NCBI RefSeq assembly: GCF_008757455.1
Contig: NZ_VCMV01000003.1
Span: forward strand, 124,001-188,000
Source of the DNA: Microvirga brassicacearum
Lineage (GTDB): Bacteria > Pseudomonadota > Alphaproteobacteria > Rhizobiales > Beijerinckiaceae
Length of the DNA stretch: 64,000 nucleotides
Direction: 5' to 3'
Position 1 is the first letter of the stretch; each line of letters starts with the position of its first letter. A program made the translations under genes and the position numbers. The notes under the pieces were generated by a model. That model was not told the DNA's origin. It did not search any database and worked only from the letters and a program-made list of their open reading frames with translations. Of this stretch, positions 55,476 to 64,000 are shown piece after piece.

Positions 55476-55508
55476 GACCGGCCATAGCGGCCGGTCTTGC
55501 CTCGCTTT
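55476..55508 (+). terminator. Probable terminator after pal
   Basis: GACCGGCC and GGCCGGTC form a perfect 8-bp stem with a 5-base loop; the T-run after it is broken (TTGCCTCGCTTTT), so termination may be partial. Confidence 0.5.
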
Positions 55509-55601
55509 TCGCGGAATTCATATAAGGAACTCCGCCTCAATGTCGCCGTGACGGCGCTTATGTGTTATCGGCACGGCTTTAGGACCTACACAGGATCCCA
55601 C

Positions 55602-56555
55602 ATGCTTCGTCGCCTGATCGCCACTTTTGCCTTTATGGCTGCATTGGCCGCCCCTGCATTTGCGCAGGACGCCGCCGAGGCCATTGTTCGCCTCAACCGC
55701 CTCGAAGGCCAGTTCCGGCAGATGTCGGGGCAGCTCGAACAATTGCAGCACGAGAACCGGCAGCTCAAAGAACAGGTGCGGAAGTTCCAGGAAGACGTGG
55801 AATTCCGGTTCCAGGAGGGTCGCGGCGGGTCGAAATCCACACCGACCACCACGCCTTCGCGCCCGGTTCCCACGCAACCGCAGAAGCGCAGCGACGTCTT
55901 CGACCCGTCAAGCGCTCCGGATGCTCCCGGCGCACCGCTCCCGCTCGGGTCGACCCCGGCATCGGCTCCCTTGAACACCGCACAGGATCTCGGCCGTCCG
56001 GTTCCGAACGGACAGGTGGCGGAGATCGGTGATCTGATCGAGGAGGAAGAGACCGAGCTTGGCGCCCCGCTCGATCTCAACCCGATGGGCCGGCAACCCG
56101 CTTCCATTGCGGCCCCGCGAAGTGCTCCCATCGAACGGCCGAGCCCAAGCGTCGCCGCCACCAGCGTGGGCGACCCGCGTGCCGAATACGAGCTCGCCTA
56201 TTCCTACCTGACCCAGCAGCAATACGAGCAGGCCGAGATGGGCTTCCGGCGTTTTCTGCAATCCAACCCCCGTGATCGTCTGGTTCCCGAGGCGTCCTAC
56301 TGGCTCGGCGAGACCTATCTCCAGCGCAGCCGCTTCCGCGAGGCAGCCGAGCAATTCCTCACGATCTCGACCGAACACCCGAGCGCCGCGAAAGCGCCCG
56401 ATGCGCTTTTGAAGCTGGGCGTCGCGTTGAATGGCCTTGGTGCCCGCGACCGGGCTTGCGCGGTCTTTGCCGAACTGGATCGCAAATATCCGCAGGCGTC
56501 CCCCGGAATTCGGCAGGGCTCCGAGCGCGAACAGAAACGCGCCCGCTGCGCCTGA
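55602..56555 (+). CDS. cpoB: Cell division coordinator CpoB (YbgF)
   Basis: Periplasmic protein of 317 residues. A signal peptide ends PAFAQD; residues about 25-75 form a coiled coil (RLNRLEGQFRQMSGQLEQLQ), followed by a Pro/Ser/Thr-rich linker and a C-terminal TPR domain (about 195-317) starting AEYELAYSYLTQQQYEQAE. CpoB couples cell-wall synthesis and Tol-Pal constriction. The ATG at 55602 has AGGA upstream and gives the signal peptide directly. Confidence 0.92.
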   Translation: MLRRLIATFAFMAALAAPAFAQDAAEAIVRLNRLEGQFRQMSGQLEQLQHENRQLKEQVRKFQEDVEFRFQEGRGGSKSTPTTTPSRPVPTQPQKRSDVFDPSSAPDAPGAPLPLGSTPASAPLNTAQDLGRPVPNGQVAEIGDLIEEEETELGAPLDLNPMGRQPASIAAPRSAPIERPSPSVAATSVGDPRAEYELAYSYLTQQQYEQAEMGFRRFLQSNPRDRLVPEASYWLGETYLQRSRFREAAEQFLTISTEHPSAAKAPDALLKLGVALNGLGARDRACAVFAELDRKYPQASPGIRQGSEREQKRARCA

Positions 56556-56585
56556 ACGGTAAAAGCCGTTCCCCCCTTCCATCAC

Positions 56586-57596
56586 ATGGCCGACACCGCA
56601 TTCAGCGGCCCGACGTTGAATCGTCTCTTTTCCGGGTTGGACAAAGCCGCCGCGATTATCGCCGCGGTTTCCGGTGGGCCCGATTCCATTGCCATGATGC
56701 ACCTGTTGGCCCGATGGAACCAACGATCTGATCCCTGCACCATTCTTGTCGCCACAATCGATCATGGCCTACGTCCGGAGGCAGCCGAAGAGGCGGTTTT
56801 CGTGGCGGGTGAAGCAAGTTCGCTGGGTCTGGCACACCGTACCCTTGTCTGGACCGGCACGAAACCCGCAAGCCGGCTGCAGGAACGCGCCCGCGCCGCA
56901 CGGTATGCGCTTCTTGTCGGCCTCGCCCACGAAACCGGCGCGTCTCATCTCGTCACCGCCCATACGCTCGACGATCAGGCCGAGACGATCCTCATGCGCA
57001 TCTCGAAGGGTTCCGGTCTTGCCGGCCTCGGCGGCATGCGGGCGGAGCGGGACAGGGACGGGATCCGCCACCACCGTCCCCTGCTGGACTACCCGAAATC
57101 AGCCCTGCTTGATCTCTGCCAAGCAGAGGGGTGGCCCTTTGTCACCGACCCTTCCAACACCGACGATCGGTTTACCCGGGTCCGCTGGCGCAAGGTGATG
57201 CCGGTGCTCGCCGCCGAAGGGTTGACGGCCGAACGCCTCGCCGAACTGGCGCGTCGGGTACGACAGGCCGAGGAAGCGCTGGACCTGAAAACCGGGGAGG
57301 CCTTCCTCCGCGCCAAGCCCGTTCCGGACGACACCGGACTGACGATCGACGCTGCGGTTCTTGGCATCGAGCCTTTCGAGATTGCCTTGAGGGTTCTGAT
57401 GAAATCGCTCTCGCAGGCGGGGCTCGCCCTCGATCACAGCAGGCTGCAGCGGCTGGAAACGTGCACCGCACGGCTGCGCGACGCTGTCCTTCGCCGGCAG
57501 GCTCTCCGGATGACCATCGCGGGGGCGCTTCTCGATCTCGGCCGGGATGGATCGTTGAGGATCGCGCCCGAGACCCCCCGCCGGCGCGGGCGTTAG
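56586..57596 (+). CDS. tilS: tRNA(Ile)-lysidine synthase TilS
   Basis: Enzyme of 336 residues that converts C34 of tRNA-Ile(CAU) to lysidine with ATP. The PP-loop is AAVSGGPDSIAMMHLL (about residue 28), followed by TIDHGLRPEAAEEA and AHTLDDQAETILMRISKGSG. WPFVTDPSNTDDRFTRVRWR is the tRNA-recognising region. The C-terminal domain is shorter than in E. coli, as in other alphaproteobacteria. It sits in the conserved pal-cpoB-tilS-ftsH order. Confidence 0.95.
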   Translation: MADTAFSGPTLNRLFSGLDKAAAIIAAVSGGPDSIAMMHLLARWNQRSDPCTILVATIDHGLRPEAAEEAVFVAGEASSLGLAHRTLVWTGTKPASRLQERARAARYALLVGLAHETGASHLVTAHTLDDQAETILMRISKGSGLAGLGGMRAERDRDGIRHHRPLLDYPKSALLDLCQAEGWPFVTDPSNTDDRFTRVRWRKVMPVLAAEGLTAERLAELARRVRQAEEALDLKTGEAFLRAKPVPDDTGLTIDAAVLGIEPFEIALRVLMKSLSQAGLALDHSRLQRLETCTARLRDAVLRRQALRMTIAGALLDLGRDGSLRIAPETPRRRGR

Positions 57597-57644
57597 GCAT
57601 TTCTCTTATCCTTGTCGGGGAGATAGCGCCCCACGGGCGCCGCA

Positions 57645-57661
57645 TTCCCTTGGCAAGGGAA
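57645..57661. promoter_or_regulatory. Perfect 17-bp palindrome upstream of ftsH
   Basis: TTCCCTTGGCAAGGGAA: two 8-bp arms perfectly complementary around a single central G. It is 95 bases before the ftsH start. Operator or other protein-binding site is possible; there is no T-run for termination. Confidence 0.45.
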
Positions 57662-57756
57662 GCCTCCATGCCTACATTGAGTTTCAATAGCGTTTAGCCG
57701 CGCAGGGACATGTGGTCCTTGGCGCATCATCTCCCTCTGGGGCAGAACCTGATCAA

Positions 57757-59676
<1,920 letters not shown>

Positions 59677-59708
59677 TCGGCCAAGCTTAAAACCGACAGC
59701 TTCAAGAA

Positions 59709-59736
59709 CGCTCGCCCGACAAGGCGGGCGTTTTTA
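59709..59736 (+). terminator. Intrinsic terminator after ftsH
   Basis: CGCCC and GGGCG form a GC stem around an 8-base loop, extended by alternative pairs, followed by TTTTTATT. Confidence 0.8.
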
Positions 59737-59945
59737 TTGGCTGGCAGGTTCTGCCTTGCGACGAGCAAGATCTCTTTTTCTCCATGGCCGCAATTGCCCG
59801 CCGATGTAACAATCGCTTATCACTTGTGATGGCTTACTGCCTGCCGAAGCGAGCAGATTGGCTGCCGAAGCCTTGACCCGGATCTTGCGGGTTGCTTTGA
59901 GACCTTACGGCGCTGAGCGGCGCAACCGAATGCGGAGACACACAC

Positions 59946-61322
59946 GTGCGCAAATACTTCGGAACGGACGGCATTCGCGGACGGGCCAACGGCGTCATCA
60001 CGCCGGACCTCGCCTTGCGTGTCGGCCAGGCGGCCGGCCTCGCATTCTTGCGCGGTGATTATCGCCACCGGGTCATCATCGGCAAGGATACGCGGCTCTC
60101 CGGCTACATGATCGAGAATGCGCTCGTTGCCGGATTCACCTCCGTCGGCATGGATGTGTTGCTGCTCGGCCCCATGCCGACGCCCGCGGTCGCCATGCTG
60201 ACCCGCTCCATGCGCTGCGATCTCGGCGTCATGATTTCCGCCTCGCACAACGCTTACGAAGACAATGGCATCAAGCTGTTCGGGCCGGACGGTTTCAAGC
60301 TCAGCGACGACCTCGAACTCGAGATCGAAGCCCTGATGGATTCGGACCTGTCGCAGCGCCTTGCCAGCTCCGCAACGTTGGGCCGCGCCAAGCGTATCGA
60401 CAGCGCCGATGCGCGCTATATCGAATTTGCCAAGCGCACCCTGCCACGCCAACTCGACCTGGAAGGCATGCGGGTCGTCGTCGATTGCGCCAACGGCGCC
60501 GGCTACAAGGTCGCGCCGGCGGCCCTTTGGGAACTTGGTGCCGAAGTGGTGTCGGTGGGCGTCGAGCCCAACGGCTTCAACATCAACCATGAGGTCGGCT
60601 CGACTGCGCCGGATGCGCTCATCAGCAAGGTGCGGGAGCTGCGCGCCGATGTAGGCATCGCCCTCGACGGCGACGCCGACCGCGTCCTCATCGTCGACGA
60701 GAAGGGCCAGAAGGTCGATGGCGACCAGCTGATGGGCGTGGTCGCGCGCTCCTGGCAGGAAGATGGCCGCCTCACGCGGGACGGCATCGTCGCCACGATC
60801 ATGTCCAATCTCGGCCTCGAGCGCTTCCTCGGCGGCCTCGGGCTCGACCTCGTCCGTACGGCCGTTGGCGACCGTTACGTGCTCGAACACATGCGCGCCC
60901 ACGGCTTCAACCTCGGCGGCGAGCAATCCGGCCACATCATCATGTCGGACTACACCACGACCGGCGACGGTCTGATCGCCGCGCTCCAGCTTCTTGCTGT
61001 CGTCAAGCGGCTCGACAAGCCGGTCTCGGAGGTCTGCCATTGCTTCGAGCCCCTGCCGCAGATCCTGAAGAATGTGCGCTACAAGGCGGGCAAGCCGCTG
61101 CTCGAAAACATCGTCATCAAGGCGATCGAGGCGGGCAAGGAACGTCTCGGCGCCAATGGCCGCCTCGTCATTCGTGCGTCGGGCACCGAACCGGTGATCC
61201 GCGTGATGGCGGAAGGCGACAACGGCGATCTCGTCAACAGCGTGGTGGACGACGTGGTCGATGCGGTGACGAAGGCCGCAAGCCAGGTTTCGACCGGAGC
61301 GTCGGCCCAGGGCGCGGCGTGA
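59946..61322 (+). CDS. glmM: Phosphoglucosamine mutase
   Basis: Enzyme of 458 residues converting glucosamine 6-phosphate to glucosamine 1-phosphate on the way to UDP-GlcNAc for murein and [19 protein letters not shown] starts the protein; the phospho-accepting Ser is in [13 protein letters not shown] (about residue 100), the metal loop is [12 protein letters not shown] (about 240), and [12 protein letters not shown] binds the phosphate. The start is a GTG at 59946 with GGAG eight bases upstream. The 270-bp gap before it holds only the ftsH terminator and a promoter region. Confidence 0.97.
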   Translation: MRKYFGTDGIRGRANGVITPDLALRVGQAAGLAFLRGDYRHRVIIGKDTRLSGYMIENALVAGFTSVGMDVLLLGPMPTPAVAMLTRSMRCDLGVMISASHNAYEDNGIKLFGPDGFKLSDDLELEIEALMDSDLSQRLASSATLGRAKRIDSADARYIEFAKRTLPRQLDLEGMRVVVDCANGAGYKVAPAALWELGAEVVSVGVEPNGFNINHEVGSTAPDALISKVRELRADVGIALDGDADRVLIVDEKGQKVDGDQLMGVVARSWQEDGRLTRDGIVATIMSNLGLERFLGGLGLDLVRTAVGDRYVLEHMRAHGFNLGGEQSGHIIMSDYTTTGDGLIAALQLLAVVKRLDKPVSEVCHCFEPLPQILKNVRYKAGKPLLENIVIKAIEAGKERLGANGRLVIRASGTEPVIRVMAEGDNGDLVNSVVDDVVDAVTKAASQVSTGASAQGAA

Positions 61323-61377
61323 ACCCCACCCGGTAACCAGCGGTAAACCAATGCTTCCTCCGCCGCCCCAAACACGG

Positions 61378-61393
61378 TTAAGAGCCACTTAAC
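61378..61393. promoter_or_regulatory. CtrA-type binding site before the OMP gene
   Basis: TTAA, seven bases, TTAAC: an exact match to the full CtrA consensus. It ends 25 bases before the ATG of the outer-membrane beta-barrel gene, where it could activate or block the promoter. Binding is inferred. Confidence 0.5.
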
Positions 61394-61417
61394 CTCGACG
61401 CTCTACGGTTATGGCGA

Positions 61418-62197
61418 ATGATGTCGCGCAAGCGGCCTCTGTCGATTCGCCACCGAGGAGCAGCTGTCTTGCGCCTGCCGATTTTTGCCCTGGCAGCCCT
61501 TGCCCTCGGCTTCACCAGCTTGTCCGCCCAGGGCGCGGACCTTCCCCCCGCACCCATTCTCGATGACGACGATGAGGCGATCGGGTCCGGCTGGTATCTT
61601 CGCGGCGATGTGGGCCTTCTCGACCCAACGATTTCGCGGCGCTCGCGCGATATCGGTGCAGACAGCCTCTCGGCTCTCGTCAATGGCAAGCTCGATCGCA
61701 CGGGCATCGTCGGCGTCGGCGTCGGTTACCAGTTCTCTGCCTGGTTTCGCGCGGACGTCACCGTCGACCACCGGTTCGAGGCGAGATTCCGGGGCACTCG
61801 CTTTTCCACGGGCACCGTTTACGCGCTCGATCGCGCCGAGTTCGACGCCACCACGTTTCTGATCAACGGCTATGTGGATCTGCCGCTCTGGCACGGCATC
61901 ACGCCCTATCTCGGCGTCGGCATCGGGCTCGCGCAATCCCGCTTCGGCGGTCGCAACCTTGACGTTGTGGGCCCATCCCTCGACGTGCCGATAGTGCCCT
62001 CGCGCGAAGAAACGCTGCTTGCCTGGGCGGTGATGGGCGGTATCGCGTTCGAGCTGACAACCAATCTCAAGATCGATCTCGGCTACCGCTACAGCCGCCT
62101 CGACGGCGGCGGGTTCGACCGCTGGAACGCGCCAATTCGTCCGCGCCACGTGAGCGCGCACGAATTTCGCGTTGGCGCGCGCTACATGCTCGACTGA
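61418..62197 (+). CDS. Outer membrane beta-barrel protein, OmpW/Omp25-like
   Basis: Protein of 259 residues. A signal peptide (about 18-39, ending SAQGAD) is followed by alternating beta strands such as GWYLRGDVGLLDP, GVGVGYQFSAWFRADVTVDHRF and ITPYLGVGIGLAQ, ending with the barrel signature FRVGARYMLD whose last residues are hydrophobic. It is of the small eight-stranded porin/adhesin type common in Rhizobiales. Ligand unknown. Two ATG codons are adjacent (61418 and 61421). Confidence 0.88.
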   Translation: MMSRKRPLSIRHRGAAVLRLPIFALAALALGFTSLSAQGADLPPAPILDDDDEAIGSGWYLRGDVGLLDPTISRRSRDIGADSLSALVNGKLDRTGIVGVGVGYQFSAWFRADVTVDHRFEARFRGTRFSTGTVYALDRAEFDATTFLINGYVDLPLWHGITPYLGVGIGLAQSRFGGRNLDVVGPSLDVPIVPSREETLLAWAVMGGIAFELTTNLKIDLGYRYSRLDGGGFDRWNAPIRPRHVSAHEFRVGARYMLD

Positions 62198-62210
62198 GCG
62201 CGATCGTCGA

Positions 62211-64000
62211 TTACTCGGCCGGATGCACCTTTGTCGGTGCCTCGCCATGCGGCCGCAAGCCGGTCTGCGCCCGCAGCTTGTCGAGCATCTCGCCCACATA
62301 GGTCGCGGGTTTGGTGTAGCCGCCGAGAAGCAGATAGATCGCCGGCACCACGAGGATTGTCAGCAGGGTCGAGAGCGTGACGCCGCCGACGATGACGGTG
62401 CCGATGGCATTGCGGGATTCAGCACCTGCGCCGGATGACCATGCGAGCGGGATCGCGCCGCCGATCATGGCGATCGACGTCATGAGGATGGGGCGAAGGC
62501 GCATGACCGAAGCCTCGATGACGGCGTCGCGGACCGAGTAGCCGCGCTCGCGCAGTTGGTTCGAGAACTCGACGATGAGGATGCCGTTCTTGGTCATCAG
62601 GCCGATCAGCAGGATCATGCCGATCTGACTGTAGATATTGAGCGATTGCCCCGTGAGCGCGAGCGCTGCGAGGCCGCCGGTGACCGCAAGCGGGACCGTC
62701 AGCATGATGATGAACGGGTTGATCCAGCTCTCGAACTGCGCCGCCAGCACCAGGAAGACGACGAGCAGCGCCATGCCGAAGGTCACATAGATGGCGTTCG
62801 AGGATTCGCGGAAATCGCGGGACTGGCCTGAATAGCCGATCCGTGCCTCGGCTGGCAGATTATCGCGCGCAATCTGCTCCAATTCTCCGAGACCCTCCCC
62901 GATAGATACGCCGGGGGCGAGCGCCGATTGGATCGTGATCGAGCGTAGACGGTCAAACCGATTCAGTGCCTGCGGCGCTGCTGATTCCGAAAGGCTCACG
63001 AAGGACGAAAGGGGGATGAGATCACCGTTCGCTGCACGAACGAACGTGTTGGTAAGATCGTTGGGCGTTGCGCGATCCTCCGCGCGAGCGCGCATGATCA
63101 CCGGGTATTCGTCACCGCGATTGACGAAGGTGGAGACCTCGCGCTCCCCGAACATGAGTTCAAGCGTGCGGCCGATATCCTCAACCGATACGCCGAGATC
63201 GGCGGCGCGCTGACGATCGATCTGGATGCGGATGTCCGGTTGCGACTCGCGGTAGTTGGAGTCGATGTTGACGAATTTGCCCGTCTCCTGCGCCTTTTGC
63301 ATAACGAGGTCACGCCAACCCCGCAAAGTCTCGTAATCCGGCCCACCGAGCACAAACTGGATCGGCTGACCGAAGCCACCCGCGCCGCCGAAGGACGGCG
63401 GGTTAAGCGGAAAAGCGCGCGCTCCCGGGAAGTTCGACACCTTGGGCGTTAGCTGCTGGACAAGTTCCTGCTGTTTGATGTTACGGTTTTCCCAAGGCAC
63501 GAGACGCACGATCACGATACCTTCGTTCACGGGCGAGGGGCGCGCAAAGCCCGGCGCCACCTGACTCAGCATGGACGAGACGATGCCCTGTTCATGCAGC
63601 GGCATAAGGATACGCTCCACCTCCTTCACCCGGTTCCGAGTGTAGTCGAGGCTGGCGCCTTCCGGAGCCTGGATGCGCACGATGATTGCGCCGCGATCCT
63701 CTGTCGGAGCGAATTCCTTCGGCAGGGATTGAAACAGGCCATAGGCCGCGAGCGATACGATTGCGCCGAAGAAGAGAATGATGATCGGTGCCCGCAATGC
63801 GCGCGAGAGGAGCCAGCGATAACCGTTGTTCATGCCCTCGAAGAGCGGCTCCGTCATACGCTGGATGCGGCCATGAGCCGGCACCATCAGCTTCGAGCAC
63901 AGCATCGGCGTGAGCGTGCGGGCCACGACGCCGGAGAAGAAAATGGCGGCCGCCAGCGTGATTGCAAACTCGCGAAAGAGCTTGCCTGTATTGCCCGTCA
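62211..64000 (-). CDS. RND efflux transporter permease, partial
   Basis: C-terminal portion of an AcrB/MexF-type inner-membrane proton antiporter; the gene continues beyond the window end. The visible 596 codons start inside transmembrane helix region (LFREFAITLAAAIFFSGVV, ARTLTPMLCSKL), then the second large periplasmic loop with FPLNPPSFGGAGGFGQPIQF, and helices 7-12 with LMTKNGILIVEFSNQLRERG and MTSIAMIGGAIPLAWSSGAGAESRNAIG. A membrane-fusion partner is probably upstream, outside the window. Substrate unknown. It ends 13 bases after the convergent OMP gene. Confidence 0.95.
   Translation of the reverse strand, partial: TGNTGKLFREFAITLAAAIFFSGVVARTLTPMLCSKLMVPAHGRIQRMTEPLFEGMNNGYRWLLSRALRAPIIILFFGAIVSLAAYGLFQSLPKEFAPTEDRGAIIVRIQAPEGASLDYTRNRVKEVERILMPLHEQGIVSSMLSQVAPGFARPSPVNEGIVIVRLVPWENRNIKQQELVQQLTPKVSNFPGARAFPLNPPSFGGAGGFGQPIQFVLGGPDYETLRGWRDLVMQKAQETGKFVNIDSNYRESQPDIRIQIDRQRAADLGVSVEDIGRTLELMFGEREVSTFVNRGDEYPVIMRARAEDRATPNDLTNTFVRAANGDLIPLSSFVSLSESAAPQALNRFDRLRSITIQSALAPGVSIGEGLGELEQIARDNLPAEARIGYSGQSRDFRESSNAIYVTFGMALLVVFLVLAAQFESWINPFIIMLTVPLAVTGGLAALALTGQSLNIYSQIGMILLIGLMTKNGILIVEFSNQLRERGYSVRDAVIEASVMRLRPILMTSIAMIGGAIPLAWSSGAGAESRNAIGTVIVGGVTLSTLLTILVVPAIYLLLGGYTKPATYVGEMLDKLRAQTGLRPHGEAPTKVHPAE

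Overview
This 64 kb window is ordinary chromosome from a high-GC alphaproteobacterium, most likely of the order Hyphomicrobiales (Rhizobiales). The order call rests on marker families and gene order: pyk/DUF1036/DUF1244/gapR, trcR (DUF1013), rcdA (DUF1465), DUF1192, aa3 oxidase subunit IV beside a three-gene proton-pumping transhydrogenase, zapA-6S RNA-5-FTHF cyclo-ligase, and yebC-ruvCAB-ybgC-tolQRAB-pal-cpoB-tilS-ftsH-glmM. The family or genus cannot be resolved by eye. There is no phage, IS element, CRISPR array, rRNA or tRNA that I can support. About 66 protein genes fill the window.

Layout. 1-3.8 kb: the 3' part of pyk, a periplasmic DUF1036 protein, an EamA exporter, the C-terminal remnant of an N-formylglutamate amidohydrolase, DUF1244 and the nucleoid protein gene gapR. 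3.8-7.4 kb: two cell-wall enzymes (DUF882 peptidase-like protein and L,D-transpeptidase). 7.7-16.2 kb: oligoendopeptidase F, an ABC1/UbiB-type kinase, a glycosyltransferase, oxidase subunit IV, pntAA-pntAB-pntB and a GNAT enzyme. 16.3-23 kb: TPR lipoprotein, rpsU, purEK, two DUF465 proteins, a TSUP transporter and prpE. 23-29 kb: trcR, quinone oxidoreductase, DUF1192, rcdA, rpmE and an ABC exporter. 29-32.6 kb: a lipoprotein, an orphan MotA/MotB-like stator pair and an inositol monophosphatase. 32.6-39.7 kb: a leftward central-carbon cluster tkt-gap-pgk-fba followed by a degenerate ThiE-like protein and a Sel1-repeat protein. 39.9-43.1 kb: zapA with a coiled-coil partner, 6S RNA, 5-FTHF cyclo-ligase, YmdB phosphodiesterase and ExoD. 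43.3-57.6 kb: yebC, ruvCAB and a complete Tol-Pal system interrupted by DUF1127/LysR and by HdeD/phospholipase D-like genes. 57.7-64 kb: ftsH, glmM, an outer-membrane beta-barrel and the C-terminal part of an RND efflux pump.

Themes. Many genes serve the cell cycle or the envelope: GapR, TrcR, RcdA, ZapA, Tol-Pal, L,D-transpeptidase and GlmM. Three intergenic sites match or nearly match the CtrA pattern TTAA-N7-TTAA. Two lie upstream of rcdA and one lies directly before the outer-membrane protein gene.

The most unusual items are: a dispersed repeat that appears to be translated in frame as the N-terminus of ybgC; a ThiE paralogue that has lost the recognisable substrate-binding motifs; an orphan ion-driven stator pair with a long coiled-coil neck; a decayed amidohydrolase whose missing part is where an exporter gene now sits; a hairpin that would hide the yebC ribosome-binding site; and a perfect 17-bp palindrome before ftsH. 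I found no clear new multi-gene defence or biosynthetic system. The stator pair is the nearest candidate for an undescribed machine.
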